A stretch of 64,000 nt of DNA from Ruminococcus sp. (GCA_017404145.1 JAFRCW010000027.1:1-64000), one strand, 5' to 3'; positions 8,424 to 18,074 are shown, numbered from the stretch's first letter. Numbers and translations are program-made. The notes: generated from the sequence alone by a model not told the origin.

Positions 8424-11400
8424 CTTCTCCCTCCTCTCTTTGAAGCGTTTCATATACTTCTTCTTTATTCATCTTCACGATATCTCTGACGCCGTCGGAC
8501 TCTCTGTGGGTACATACCGACAGATACGAACACCAGCGGCAGGCGTCAAAGCCCGAGCCCTTGGAGGGCAACGCGTCGATCTCTCCCTCGTACAAGGACT
8601 GCGCCATATCGGCAATCAGAATGTCGATTTGACGGAAGAGCGCTCCGAGCTGTTCGACGGAGGCAAGACTCTCCCCTCCCTTGAGCTCGTCGCCTTTGAG
8701 CGATACGGGGATGAAAGAACCTTTGAGGTCCTTTTCCATTGCGGACAGTACCTCTTTGTCCTCTAACACGATACCGTGCATCGTATACTGGGAGAGGAGT
8801 TTCTTTTTTAATCCCTCTTCGTCCTTCGCATCGCTGTCCGACGCCTTAGGCGAGACGGCGGGCATATACAGCACGCCTGCCGGAGAAAGGTTTTCCCCGT
8901 ACTTTTCTCTGCCGTTGGAATTGATCGCGGAGAGATAAATCAGCATCTGCAAATTCAGACCGTAGAGGATATCCGACAGGCGGAACTCCTTCTTGCCGGT
9001 CTTGTAGTCGATCACGCGTATATACTCGACGCCGTCCTTTTCATAGGTGTCGACGCGATCTACACTGCCGCGGATGCGGATCTTTTCGCCGTTGTTCAGT
9101 GTAACGGTATAGGCAGGTATCTCCTCCCCGATAGACAGCTCGAAGTCAGACGGACGAAAACTGCTCTGGGAGAGCTCGGTCACGATCCGCCATACCAGAT
9201 CGGACGCGGTCTTGCGGATCCGATAGAAGAGATAGAGAAAACGCTTGTCCTTTCCCTCTTTTCCTCCCAAATGCTTTTCGATATACTCGTCCAACAGAGC
9301 GGAGACCTCCGCTTCCGCTTTGCTTTTTTCAATCGCGGAAAAGTCGTCGTCTTGATGATTTTTAAAAAAGTTCTCCATCACATAGTGCATCAGGGTACCG
9401 TACTCCAACGCGTCGATCGACGCTTTGCGGCGTTCTTTGACGGAAAGGCCGTAACGGCAGAAATACTCAAAGCGGCACAGGTGATACTTGTCCACCTGTG
9501 AGGAGGAGAGAAAATGATTTTTGGAGAACAGCGCCTTGGAGAGCGCCTTATCGCGGATATGCCTTGGCTCCCTGCGCTCGGCGGATCGGATGGATGAGAG
9601 CGCGCCGCGATAGTCGGGATCGTCCTCAAAAAACGCCCGCAAAGAGGCAAGCTCCTCGCCGCCCGAACGGTAGCGGGAGATATAGTATTCAAAGGCGGCT
9701 TTTTTAGAATAGAGATGCTCGCTCACGCCCTGTTCCAGCGCGCTCTGCGGATGCGTGTTCGGGAAAATCTGTGCAAGCTCGCTCATCACGGACGAGGGTG
9801 ATAGCTTCTCGGAGGAAAGGGACATCGCGGGATAGCTGACATAAAGCCTGTCTGTCGCGCAGGTAAGCGCGCGGTAGACATAGTACTTCTCGGTGTCCAG
9901 CAGTTCGGCGACAGAGTCGGACATCGGCAGCTGCATCGCGATCAGCTCCAGCCGTTCGCTGTCGGTGAAAACGCCCGCCTCGACCGGATTGTGGGGAAAT
10001 TCATCCTCCACCGCGCCGATCACAAACACCGCTTTTTTATCGGATAATTCCGCGCGGTCAGCCAAAGCGACGTCTACCTGATCAACGCCTCTCGGGATAG
10101 AAGATAATTCTGTATTAGAAAAATAAATATGTAACAGCTCATAGAACTTTTTCGGATTCATACGGTAGCTTCCGACCACCGCGATCATCTTGTCGAGAAT
10201 GTCGCAGAGAACATTCCACAGCCTGATCAGCTCCGCGCTGAGATCGGCGCGATCCTTCTCTTCAAAGCGGTCGCATAATGCGTCGATGTTTTCTTGCACC
10301 TTCAATGCGTAGAGCAGCTGCATCAGCGCCTTTGCGACAGAGAGCGCGTCGGTATCTTTGACGGCGTTGCAAAAACGTCTGAGCTTGCCGATAATATCCG
10401 ATCGAAGCGTCTCGATCCGCTCCAGCGTTTCTCTGTCCTTGTCGGTAAACTCGTCGGCAAAGCCGCGCGGATTCGCAGCAAAGGGCGCATAGAACTTCGC
10501 GCCGGAGATATCCCATATGTAAAGATAGTTCTCAAAGTCCGCGATATTCTCCACGGAATACACCGTCAGTCCGGACTTGAGAACGCCCAGCACATCGTCG
10601 CGGTCAAAGCCTCTTGTCGCGCAAAGGAATACGGCGTTGATCAGCCGCACCAGCGGAAAGCTGTCGATGGGATACGGCTCGTCCATAAAGTAGGAGATAT
10701 CGTACTTCTGCAAAGCCGTGGACAGCACGCCCGCGTATTTGTCGGTACTGCGGGAGAGGATCGCAATATCACGGTAACGATAGCCTTCTTCCACCAGTTT
10801 CTTGATATTTCTGCCGACAAAGTCGCACTCGTCGTAAATGTCGCGGGCGGTATAGCGCGTAATATAGTCTGTATTTTTCTTATAAGGAATTTTATGATAG
10901 CGGTAGAGATTCTCCTCCACTGCCTTCAGTTCGTTGTTTTCAAAGCGGAAACGCTCGTCCAACCGGACGGGAGCGGCAACGGATACGCCGCTGTCTTTCG
11001 CGATCGCAGAAAGCTTTCTTCTCGTCTTTTTCAGGGTGTTGAAAACATCGGTATTTCCGGTGTCATCCGCTTCCATACACAGAGAGATCAGCATATCCTT
11101 GCTCTGTGTCATCAGCTGTTCGAGCAGCGCGTACTCCTGCGCGGTAAAGCCGTAGAAAGAGTCTACTGCTACGGTGAAGCCTGCGAATAATTGATGTTTT
11201 CGGATCGCATCCGCCGCTTTAGTCAGAGAATCCAGCGGATCAAGATAGCTCTTCTCCATCAGCGCGTTGTACGCTTCATAGACAAGAGCGGACTCCGAGA
11301 GCTTTTTGGAGAGGGTTTCATTGTTCGAGCGCCGCGCTGTTTCCTCCAACATTCCCGCGGAAATACCGCACTGCTTATATTCCTTCACGGCAGAGAGCAT

Positions 11401-11757
11401 CAGCTCGCACAGATCGAGCTTTGACGCGCGTTTGGAGAACAGCGACAGAGAGGGAGCAACCTCTTCCAGCGCGAGGCTCATCACCACGTGACGGACGCCT
11501 TCATCAGCGAAACTCGCGAAACGGCTGCCGATATGTTCAAAGACATAGTCGCACAGTCGGGAGAATCCCAGTACCATAATATTACCCGCGAGCGACGGTC
11601 CCAACAGTGAGAGAAACGCCGCCTCGGTCTCAAAGGACTTCTGGTCGGGAACGATAAACAGGAGCTTCTCCTCCCCCGCCTTTGCCAAAGCCGCAAGGTA
11701 GTTTTTCAGATATTCACTTTTTCCCGTGCCACAACGGCCTAAGACAAATCGAAGCAT
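8395..11757 (-). CDS. addB: ATP-dependent nuclease subunit B
   Basis: Partner of AddA; the inactive-helicase, active-nuclease subunit that in the family recognises Chi-like sequences. Residues 7-14 are the Walker A GRCGTGKS. The C-terminal third holds the nuclease motif VIDYKTGKK and the four cysteines that hold the Fe-S cluster in the family, in CRFEYFC and CRWCSYLSVC. The 1120 residues fit AddB. The ATG at 11755-11757 follows AGGTG by six bases; a GTG three codons upstream overlaps that site. Gene order addB-addA is the standard Firmicutes order. A run of TTGTTGGTTGTT repeats separates it from spoIIR upstream. Confidence 0.95.
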   Translation of the reverse strand: MLRFVLGRCGTGKSEYLKNYLAALAKAGEEKLLFIVPDQKSFETEAAFLSLLGPSLAGNIMVLGFSRLCDYVFEHIGSRFASFADEGVRHVVMSLALEEVAPSLSLFSKRASKLDLCELMLSAVKEYKQCGISAGMLEETARRSNNETLSKKLSESALVYEAYNALMEKSYLDPLDSLTKAADAIRKHQLFAGFTVAVDSFYGFTAQEYALLEQLMTQSKDMLISLCMEADDTGNTDVFNTLKKTRRKLSAIAKDSGVSVAAPVRLDERFRFENNELKAVEENLYRYHKIPYKKNTDYITRYTARDIYDECDFVGRNIKKLVEEGYRYRDIAILSRSTDKYAGVLSTALQKYDISYFMDEPYPIDSFPLVRLINAVFLCATRGFDRDDVLGVLKSGLTVYSVENIADFENYLYIWDISGAKFYAPFAANPRGFADEFTDKDRETLERIETLRSDIIGKLRRFCNAVKDTDALSVAKALMQLLYALKVQENIDALCDRFEEKDRADLSAELIRLWNVLCDILDKMIAVVGSYRMNPKKFYELLHIYFSNTELSSIPRGVDQVDVALADRAELSDKKAVFVIGAVEDEFPHNPVEAGVFTDSERLELIAMQLPMSDSVAELLDTEKYYVYRALTCATDRLYVSYPAMSLSSEKLSPSSVMSELAQIFPNTHPQSALEQGVSEHLYSKKAAFEYYISRYRSGGEELASLRAFFEDDPDYRGALSSIRSAERREPRHIRDKALSKALFSKNHFLSSSQVDKYHLCRFEYFCRYGLSVKERRKASIDALEYGTLMHYVMENFFKNHQDDDFSAIEKSKAEAEVSALLDEYIEKHLGGKEGKDKRFLYLFYRIRKTASDLVWRIVTELSQSSFRPSDFELSIGEEIPAYTVTLNNGEKIRIRGSVDRVDTYEKDGVEYIRVIDYKTGKKEFRLSDILYGLNLQMLIYLSAINSNGREKYGENLSPAGVLYMPAVSPKASDSDAKDEEGLKKKLLSQYTMHGIVLEDKEVLSAMEKDLKGSFIPVSLKGDELKGGESLASVEQLGALFRQIDILIADMAQSLYEGEIDALPSKGSGFDACRWCSYLSVCTHRESDGVRDIVKMNKEEVYETLQREEGEDETVDGSPA

Positions 11758-11767
11758 ATGATTCACC

Positions 11768-11945
11768 TGTTTTCAGTTGTTAGTTGTTGGTTGTTGGTTA
11801 TTGGTTGTTGGTTGTCAGATATCGGTTGTCAGTTGTAATTACCGAAGTACACATAGATAAATAGTTGTGCGTTGTTTTCAATAAACTGAAAACCGGGAAC
11901 CGGGAACCGTATTCGGTTGTTGGTTGTTAGTTGTTGGTTGTCAGA
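11768..11945. repeat. TTGTTGGTTGTT repeat region between spoIIR and addB
   Basis: Short units of GTTGTTGGTT/GTTGTCAG alternate in two clusters (11768-11837 and 11915-11942), separated by a GGGAACCGGGAACCG tract. The right cluster runs into spoIIR and supplies its last codons and stop. Similar units occur at 39007-39120 and 46003-46022. Confidence 0.7.
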
Positions 11946-12535
11946 GTCATAAAATGAGAACGCAGGCGTTCATAGTATTCTACGATCTTGAAACGAAATT
12001 CGAGATCATCGGAGGACACCACCGCATATTCTCCCTCGTCAAGATCTTCTTTCAGCTGATTCCTTGTCGCTGCGCCGACACACAGTGCGGGATACATCAC
12101 ACACCAGAAGTTGTCGCCCTTCCCCTCGCCGATGGTCAGCTTCAGCGCGTCATAGAACCCGGCGGGCATGGTAAAGCCGTCATAATATCGGGTGTTAAAA
12201 TACGTATTCTCAATCTTCGCGGTCACAGTATAATTTGCGCCGCTGTCGCGGATGACCTTGTTCGCGGTCTGTTCGATCAAAGGAAGATTCTCCTCGGTGA
12301 TACGCATCGCGTCTTTCTTGTTATCCGCCTTTTCATACAGCGGCGAAATCGCGGTCAGCACCGCGTCACGAACGGAGAGCTTCAGATTCTGGTCAAACGC
12401 CGAGTTGGAATTCGGGATCATATGAACGCGGAACACATCACTATATAATTCTTTACAAGAATTTTGAAACGGGATCAGCGACAGGATGATCGCCAGCGCC
12501 GTCGCCGCCGTCAGAATACGGAATAATTGCTTCAA
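11927..12535 (-). CDS. spoIIR: Stage II sporulation protein R
   Basis: Secreted forespore signal that, in Bacillus, activates SpoIIGA so that pro-sigma-E is processed in the mother cell. The 202 residues begin with a signal-anchor (about 5-25) and carry the family signatures FRVHMIPNSNS and LKLSVRDAVL, plus the C-terminal part with YNxRYYDGF-like and WCVMYPALC motifs. Two oddities: translation must start at TTG (12533-12535), with AGGTAATC as ribosome site, and that site lies in the 3' arm of the hairpin at 12542-12576; and the last residues, TTNN, come from a TTGTTGGTTGTT repeat. In the family the conserved part ends before this tail. Confidence 0.92.
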   Translation of the reverse strand: MKQLFRILTAATALAIILSLIPFQNSCKELYSDVFRVHMIPNSNSAFDQNLKLSVRDAVLTAISPLYEKADNKKDAMRITEENLPLIEQTANKVIRDSGANYTVTAKIENTYFNTRYYDGFTMPAGFYDALKLTIGEGKGDNFWCVMYPALCVGAATRNQLKEDLDEGEYAVVSSDDLEFRFKIVEYYERLRSHFMTLTTNN

Positions 12536-12541
12536 AAAAGA

Positions 12542-12576
12542 TTACCTGCCTTTCTACCGGGAGTTTTGGCAGGTAA
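12542..12576 (-). terminator. Hairpin between ispE and spoIIR (terminator and/or SD sequester)
   Basis: Minus-strand stem TTACCTGCC/GGCAGGTAA (9 pairs) with a 17-base loop, followed by TCTTTTTTG. It reads as an intrinsic terminator for ispE, but its 3' arm is also the only plausible ribosome site of spoIIR and its T run merges with the TTG start. Confidence 0.65.
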
Positions 12577-12584
12577 ATCACTGT

Positions 12585-13466
12585 TTATTCAATTTTTGCG
12601 CCGTCCTTGACCGGTTCGCACAAAAACACCTTGTCGTATTTTTTCTTTAACGCGTCGACGCATTCCTGCGCGCGCTTCTCGGAAAGAAAGATCGCGTAAA
12701 CGGCGGAGCCGGAGCCGGACATCGAAGCGCCCAACGCCTTATGCTTCATCATCTGCTTTTTGATCTCGCTGATCTCGGGCAGGGTCAGCACCTGTTCAAA
12801 CTCGTTGTACAGGCAGGAGGACATCCCGCGGATATCGCGGCGATAGAGCTGCTTGACCACCTCGTCGGTATAGAGGAAGCCCTTGTACGGCTTGCTGTCG
12901 CACTTCTCATACGCTTCCTTGGTAGAGACAGAAAGATCGGGTTTGCAGATCACGATATGGCACGGCTGCAGCGCACAGAGCTTCTTAAGAGTCGTGCCGG
13001 TACCGGTCGCGAGCATCGTACCTCCCAGCAGACAGAACGGGACGTCGGAGCCAACCTTTGCGCAGATGTCCGCCATCTCTTTCATCGTCAAATGCGTTTC
13101 ATAGAGATAGTTCAACGCCAATACGGTCGCGGCGCCGTCAGCGGAACCTCCCGCCAAGCCCGCCCGGGTTGGGATTTCCTTCTCGATCACAACCGTCAGC
13201 GGATGCGGTTCGACCTGTGTATACTGATAAAATGCCGTTGCCGCCTTAGAGACAATGTTGGTTTTGTCACAGGGGATATCATAGCCCTCACAAGTGATGG
13301 ACACCGCGTCAGAGCGCTCACCCTCATCGACTGCGACGGTGAGCGTGTCGTAGAGCGAGACCGCCTGCATCACCATCGAGACGGTATGGTAGCCGTCCGG
13401 ACGTCTGCCGACGATATCGAGAGATAGGTTGATTTTTGCGGGGGCAATGACTCTTACCTGTTTCAT
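12585..13466 (-). CDS. ispE: 4-diphosphocytidyl-2-C-methyl-D-erythritol kinase
   Basis: GHMP-family kinase of the methylerythritol phosphate route to isoprenoids; it phosphorylates the 2-hydroxyl of CDP-methylerythritol. The N terminus APAKINLSLDIVGRRPDGYH is the IspE signature, the glycine-rich ATP loop is PTRAGLAGGSADGAA at about residues 90-104, and the C-terminal GASMSGSGSAVYA motif is present. It has 293 residues, normal length. The ATG begins one base after the stop of the upstream aminotransferase gene (TGATATG), with AAGGAG inside that gene's end, so the two are coupled. A hairpin follows the stop codon before spoIIR. Confidence 0.96.
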   Translation of the reverse strand: MKQVRVIAPAKINLSLDIVGRRPDGYHTVSMVMQAVSLYDTLTVAVDEGERSDAVSITCEGYDIPCDKTNIVSKAATAFYQYTQVEPHPLTVVIEKEIPTRAGLAGGSADGAATVLALNYLYETHLTMKEMADICAKVGSDVPFCLLGGTMLATGTGTTLKKLCALQPCHIVICKPDLSVSTKEAYEKCDSKPYKGFLYTDEVVKQLYRRDIRGMSSCLYNEFEQVLTLPEISEIKKQMMKHKALGASMSGSGSAVYAIFLSEKRAQECVDALKKKYDKVFLCEPVKDGAKIE

Positions 13467-13467
13467 A

Positions 13468-14634
13468 TCAAAGCTCCTTTATAAATTCTTCAATGAGCTT
13501 CAGAGCCTGTTTCAAATGCTTGAGCGAATAGGAGTAGGACAGTCTGACGTAGCCTTCTCCGCTCTCGCCGAACGCAGAGCCCGGCACCAGCGCGACACGC
13601 TTGGCTTTGAGCAGTTTGGTACAGAACTCTTCACTGCTCAGTCCCGTGGATTTGATACACGGGAAAGCGTAAAACGCGCCTTCGGGAGTAAAAGTGGAAA
13701 GGCCTATTTCGTTGAGCCTGTCCACTACCAGCCGTCTTCTCATATCATATTCCGAACACATATGCTCGATGTCCCGATCTCCGTTTTTCAGCGCTTCGAT
13801 CGCCGCGTACTGGGCGGTGGTGGGAGCGGACATAATACAGAACTGGTGGAGCTTGGTCATCATCGCAATGATCTCCCGAGGTCCCAGCGCGTAGCCCAGC
13901 CGCCATCCGGTCATCGCGTATGCCTTAGAGAAACCGTTGATCACAACCGTCCTCTCGAGCATCCCGTCGATCTGCGCGACGGAAATATGCTTTTTACCGC
14001 CGTAGGTCAGCTCGGAATAGATCTCGTCGGAAAGCACCATCAGGTCGTGCTTTTTCACTACCTCGGCAACCTGTTCCAAATCTTCTCTCTCCATGATCGC
14101 GCCGGTCGGGTTATTGGGGAACGGCAGGATCAGGAGCTTGGTACGATCGGTGATACGCTCCTCGATCTGCGCGGCGGTCAGACGGAAGTTATCTTCTGCT
14201 TTCGTCTCGATCACGACCGGCGTCGCGCCCGCCATAATCGTCAGCGGCTCATAGCAGACGAAAGACGGCTGCGGCAGCAGTACCTCGTCGCCCGCAGACA
14301 CCAGACAGCGTAATGCGATATCGATCGCTTCGCTGCCTCCGACGGTCACGACGACCTCTTCATCCGGGTTATATGTAAGATTGTATTTTCTTTTATAGAA
14401 ATTTGCTATCTCCGCTCTGAGCTCCTTAAAGCCGCGGTTGGGCGTATACCATGTTCTGCCCAGCTCCAGCGACCGGATACCCGCTTCTCTGACATGCCAC
14501 GGCGTCTTGAAATCAGGCTCGCCCACAGAAAGGGAGATCACGTTGTCCATTTCGTTGACAATATCGAAAAACCGTCTGATGCCCGAGGGCTTGACAGACT
14601 GGATCGATTCTGTCAGCTTCTCAGAATAGTTCAT
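13468..14634 (-). CDS. PLP-dependent class I/II aminotransferase
   Basis: Fold-type I aminotransferase of 388 residues. It shows the N-terminal GEPDF and TPNRGFKELR motifs, the PNNPTGAI loop, the DEIYSEL aspartate region and the PLP lysine in GFSKAYAMTGWRLGY. It follows an Lrp/AsnC regulator with a one-base stop/start overlap (TGATG). That gene pair matches the known Bacillus alaR-alaT (yugG-yugH) arrangement, so an alanine- or aspartate-type transaminase is likely. Substrate is inferred from context only. Its stop is one base before ispE, which makes ispE part of the same transcript. Confidence 0.9.
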   Translation of the reverse strand: MNYSEKLTESIQSVKPSGIRRFFDIVNEMDNVISLSVGEPDFKTPWHVREAGIRSLELGRTWYTPNRGFKELRAEIANFYKRKYNLTYNPDEEVVVTVGGSEAIDIALRCLVSAGDEVLLPQPSFVCYEPLTIMAGATPVVIETKAEDNFRLTAAQIEERITDRTKLLILPFPNNPTGAIMEREDLEQVAEVVKKHDLMVLSDEIYSELTYGGKKHISVAQIDGMLERTVVINGFSKAYAMTGWRLGYALGPREIIAMMTKLHQFCIMSAPTTAQYAAIEALKNGDRDIEHMCSEYDMRRRLVVDRLNEIGLSTFTPEGAFYAFPCIKSTGLSSEEFCTKLLKAKRVALVPGSAFGESGEGYVRLSYSYSLKHLKQALKLIEEFIKEL

Positions 14635-15116
14635 CAGATACCCATTTCCCTTCTGTCTTTTTCACTCTCGGTATCAAACAGCGAGATACCGTTTTCCTTA
14701 TATCTGCGGAGCATAAAATGCGTCGCTGTCGCCAAGATCCCCTCGAGCGCCGAGAGCTTCTTGGACACGAACGCGGAAACGTCCTGGATGGTGTCGCCCT
14801 TGACGGAGAGCAGAAGATCGTAGGAACCCGCCATCAGATAGACAGACTCCACCTCTTCAAACTCCATGATCCTTTCGGCGATCTCGTCAAAGCCCTTCTG
14901 CTTCTGGGGCGCGACCTTGAGCTCGATCAGCGCGAGCACACCCGAGCCGGGGACCTCGTCCCAGTTGACAACAGCGCGGTAACCTCTGATGATTCCCTGA
15001 TTCTCATATTCTCTGATCTGAGCCGCGATGTATTCCTCCGGCTCACCCAGCATCGAAGCAAGCTCCGACACGGAAAAGGTGGAATTTTCGCTTAATAAGT
15101 GTAACAGTTTATCCAT
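14634..15116 (-). CDS. Lrp/AsnC-family transcriptional regulator
   Basis: A 160-residue regulator with an N-terminal helix-turn-helix (VSELASMLGEPEEYIAAQI) and a C-terminal RAM/AsnC ligand domain (VLALIELKV, VESVYLMAGSYDLLL). The start is ATG at 15114-15116 after GGGAGG with seven-base spacing; an upstream in-frame start would place the ribosome site inside the gene. It ends overlapping the aminotransferase start, so it probably controls its own operon in response to an amino acid, as AlaR does for alaT in Bacillus. The tail is polar and charged (ESEKDRREMGI). Confidence 0.9.
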   Translation of the reverse strand: MDKLLHLLSENSTFSVSELASMLGEPEEYIAAQIREYENQGIIRGYRAVVNWDEVPGSGVLALIELKVAPQKQKGFDEIAERIMEFEEVESVYLMAGSYDLLLSVKGDTIQDVSAFVSKKLSALEGILATATHFMLRRYKENGISLFDTESEKDRREMGI

Positions 15117-15146
15117 ATTAAAACCTCCCAAAATGGTTTATGGTAT

Positions 15147-15626
15147 TTATGTCAATTGCAGATCAGGCACACGCTCGATGTTCATGGAATTCACGCAGAC
15201 GGCGGATGCGATACAAAACAGCTCGCGGCCCTTTTCATAGATATTCAGCTCGGTACAGTTATCGGAAAAGCGCTCACACACGCTGCAGATGATCGTGCCG
15301 TCGGCGTCAAGGATATCAAAGGAGCCCGAGAGGATATCTCCGCGGATCCTCCAGCTGATTCCCGAATACCGCGCGCGGAGTCTGCCGGCTCTGTAGGTGA
15401 AAAACAGCTTCACGCTTTCCGCGCCGACGGTAACGGAATAGGCGTTGATCACAGGGAACTTCATATCGCGGATCTTTGCCGCAGTAAAGCCCGCGTCGAT
15501 CACCTTCATCAGCTCGCCCGAGGCGGTGTTTCTTCCCGAAACAGAGTATATTTTATTTCCGTATTCGTCAAAGACGAGAAACCTGGAATGGATATCGGAG
15601 GTATCACGTCTGATAAAAACCTTCAT
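15147..15626 (-). CDS. LURP-one-related (YxjI-like) protein
   Basis: A 159-residue protein resembling the LURP-one/tubby-like family: FLVFDEYGNKIYSVSG near the N terminus, paired beta-strand motifs, then GDILSGSFDILDADGTIICSV. It has no signal peptide or membrane helix, so it is likely cytoplasmic. The family has no firm biochemical role in bacteria. The ATG at 15624-15626 is preferred; a GTG four codons upstream is in frame but the only weak ribosome site (GGTGATT) overlaps it. It lies between an O-antigen-ligase-like gene and the Lrp regulator and may be read from the same transcript. Confidence 0.72.
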   Translation of the reverse strand: MKVFIRRDTSDIHSRFLVFDEYGNKIYSVSGRNTASGELMKVIDAGFTAAKIRDMKFPVINAYSVTVGAESVKLFFTYRAGRLRARYSGISWRIRGDILSGSFDILDADGTIICSVCERFSDNCTELNIYEKGRELFCIASAVCVNSMNIERVPDLQLT

Positions 15627-15664
15627 AGCAATCACCACAGATATTATTCACTGAAAAACGGGTA

Positions 15665-17134
15665 TTATAACAAGGAACGGCGCAGCCGCTTTTTGAAGAT
15701 ATAAAAGCTCGCGTGTGTTTCGGGCTCAAACTTGACCAGAAAACAGCTGATATAGCCGATCAGCATCCAGAAGAACACCACCGTGAAGGAGATGTCGTAC
15801 AAAAGCGCCTTTTCGATAAATGCGTAAATCAGATACGCAAAGCCGAAGGAACACATCGGCGGAAAGATCGACTCGCTGAGATTCTCCTCTTTAAAAACGT
15901 GCGGGGTCACATGCTTGATCAGCCGCAGTCCGAACACGGTAAACGCCAGAAAGCCCAGCATTCCCGAGCATACCAGCACCGTAGCGTAGCCGTTGTGGAA
16001 GTCGGTGGAGAACGCCGCGAGCCACTCGCCGTAAAGGTCGGAGAACGCGATACCGTTCTCAAACTTTTCTTCGCCGTAGCTGTAGATATTTCCCTTGCCG
16101 ATCCCGAAAATCGGGAAGTCTTTAAACATCCACGCCGCCTGCTTCCACAACTTGATTCTGCCGGAATCGACGTTTTTGTTCACGTGAGAGAAGGTGATAC
16201 GGTTGGTCGCCGAAATCACATCCTCCTCCAGCACCTCTTTCTCCTCTTCGGAAACGGTCTCAAAAATCGCGTCGGCGGTATAGATCACTTCGGAAAAGCC
16301 TTTTTGGAAAACAAAGCGGACGAAGAAAACCGAGCCGACAATAAACACGCCCGCCAACGCGCAGGACAAGCCCTTGATCATCACCTGCTTGAAAGAAAAA
16401 CTGCGTTCCGTTCCGAAAAACTTGTAGATCACAAAGAACACGGCATAAGCGATCATCAGCACCAGAGCGCCGTTGGAGTCACAGAGCAGAAGCGAGATCA
16501 GATTGACCGCAAGACAGGTAGCGATCCAGATACGGCTGACGCGCTCTTTTCCCGATATGGCGATAAAGTCCTTTTTGAGCAGCATATGACAGCACAGGAT
16601 CGCCACACAGGAGACAAAGCCGAGAATGTTGGGGTTGGTATAAAAGCCCGTGAAGCGGTTTTCATAGACGATCAGCTTCACCCAGTAAACCTCAAAGCTG
16701 ATCCCCGCCATCAAAAACGCCACGCCGATGATTCCCACTACCGTGGTAAAATACACGATAAAGCGGCAGACGGAATACAGCTCTCTTCTGAAATTTAAAT
16801 GCTTCTCGGTATGAACGGCATAGAACAGGAAAAAGCAGATCGCGAAGTGGAATTCCATCACCAGATTGTAGAAAAAATTATCCTTGATATGGATCAGCGC
16901 CGTCACGGTCGTAAACAGCATAAACAGCAGCAGCCACAGGCTGTAGCGGGTCTTCAGGATCGTGTGCTTTTTGTACTCGTTATAAAAGAGCAGTCCGATT
17001 CCCCAGAAAAACAGAAACGGCAGGATGATATATGCGCCTATCTGGATAAAAGAAATATTGCACAAAAACAAACAGATGATATAGCTTCTGCAAAAAAGCG
17101 ATGTGTCACGCAGAACAGCCTTGACTCTGTCCAT
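15665..17134 (-). CDS. O-antigen ligase/polymerase-like membrane protein (Wzy_C)
   Basis: A 489-residue protein with about 11-12 membrane helices. The long outer loop before the last helices contains the Wzy_C-type features: FPIFGIGKGNIYSY and, after it, FHNGYATVLVCSGMLG, where the histidine-asparagine pair lies in the position typical of ligases and polymerases of this superfamily. The likely role is polymerising or ligating an undecaprenyl-linked surface glycan on the outer face of the membrane. It starts 12 bases after the sugar transferase gene, so both act in one surface polysaccharide operon. The glycan is unknown and no other glycosyltransferase is nearby. Confidence 0.82.
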   Translation of the reverse strand: MDRVKAVLRDTSLFCRSYIICLFLCNISFIQIGAYIILPFLFFWGIGLLFYNEYKKHTILKTRYSLWLLLFMLFTTVTALIHIKDNFFYNLVMEFHFAICFFLFYAVHTEKHLNFRRELYSVCRFIVYFTTVVGIIGVAFLMAGISFEVYWVKLIVYENRFTGFYTNPNILGFVSCVAILCCHMLLKKDFIAISGKERVSRIWIATCLAVNLISLLLCDSNGALVLMIAYAVFFVIYKFFGTERSFSFKQVMIKGLSCALAGVFIVGSVFFVRFVFQKGFSEVIYTADAIFETVSEEEKEVLEEDVISATNRITFSHVNKNVDSGRIKLWKQAAWMFKDFPIFGIGKGNIYSYGEEKFENGIAFSDLYGEWLAAFSTDFHNGYATVLVCSGMLGFLAFTVFGLRLIKHVTPHVFKEENLSESIFPPMCSFGFAYLIYAFIEKALLYDISFTVVFFWMLIGYISCFLVKFEPETHASFYIFKKRLRRSLL

Positions 17135-17146
17135 TAATACACCTTC

Positions 17147-17842
17147 TTAAGAAATCATATGCTTGACGGTAGAAAACATCAGTGAGATATCTCTGCGAAA
17201 GCCGAAACGGCTGATGTACTCAAGGTTATATTCCATCTTCTGAGGAAGAATGGTTTCCATATAGATCCGATCGACCTCTTCGGGATCGGTCACGTCGCCG
17301 ATCAGCTCGTTCTCATCCTTGAACTTGATAGACGCCAGCGAGGTAACGCCCGCGGGCATCAGCAGCGTCGCATACATCTCGGGCGTATAGCGGTCGACGT
17401 ACTTCTTGACCTCGGGACGGGTCCCGACAAAGCTCATATTGCCCGACAGAACGTGGAACACCTGCGGCAGCTCGTCAAGACGGAATCTTCTCAGCACTCC
17501 GCCGACCTTGGTAATTCTCGTATCGTTCCGGGAGGTCACCAGCGCGCCCATCTTATCGGCGTGATCCCGCATCGTGCGGAACTTCATGATCCGAAAGGTC
17601 TTTCCGTATCGGGTGATTCTCTCCTGACGAAATACGACAGGACCTTTGGAGGTACATTTTATCAGGATCGAGATAACCGCCATCGGCAAAATCAATAACA
17701 AAATCATCAGCAGAGAGAGAATAATATCGGATATCCTTTTCAGCATAAGAGAAAAGCGCTTTTTGTCAAGGATATCATAATATTTTCTGACCGCCTCATT
17801 CTGAAATTGCGCCGGCAGTTTCTCAAACGGTTTTAACGGCAT
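17147..17842 (-). CDS. Undecaprenyl-phosphate sugar phosphotransferase
   Basis: Bacterial sugar transferase (Pfam Bac_transf) of 231 residues that would load the first sugar-phosphate on undecaprenyl phosphate. A single membrane hairpin lies at about residues 37-62, followed by the family motifs [38 protein letters not shown] and MSFVGTRPE. It corresponds to the catalytic half of WbaP/PglC-like enzymes without the large N-terminal part. GGAGG precedes the ATG. It is the first gene of an apparent operon with the Wzy-like gene. The acceptor sugar cannot be read from sequence. Confidence 0.93.
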   Translation of the reverse strand: MPLKPFEKLPAQFQNEAVRKYYDILDKKRFSLMLKRISDIILSLLMILLLILPMAVISILIKCTSKGPVVFRQERITRYGKTFRIMKFRTMRDHADKMGALVTSRNDTRITKVGGVLRRFRLDELPQVFHVLSGNMSFVGTRPEVKKYVDRYTPEMYATLLMPAGVTSLASIKFKDENELIGDVTDPEEVDRIYMETILPQKMEYNLEYISRFGFRRDISLMFSTVKHMIS

Positions 17843-18045
17843 TTAATCCTCCGAAAAGAAATAAAAACAATTGTTATTTTAAAGACATATATATTCACAG
17901 TATATTATATACCAAGAGCGAATATTTTTCAATATCTATGAGAAAAATATCGGTATAAGAAACGAATTATGACAGATAAAAAAAGAAAAATTCCTTTCAT
18001 CGGAAAGAATGGCGAAAAGTTCACAGATTATTTCTTCTCAATCTC

Positions 18046-18074
18046 TTGACTATTGACGCCAAGAATAGTAGAAT
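18046..18074 (+). promoter_or_regulatory. Sigma-A-type promoter of the DUF1292 gene
   Basis: TTGACT (18046-18051), 17 bases, TAGAAT (18069-18074). Transcription would begin near 18081, about 30 bases before the ATG. Confidence 0.7.

Noticed and set aside
11768..11945. CRISPR-like array
   Set aside because: The TTGTTGGTTGTT units are short, run together and have no spacers of even length; no cas genes are near.
15713..17137. Plus-strand frames opposite the Wzy-like gene
   Set aside because: Hydrophobic codons on the minus strand give charged shadows (His/Arg/Asp/Lys-rich) on the other; the membrane protein on the minus strand is real.
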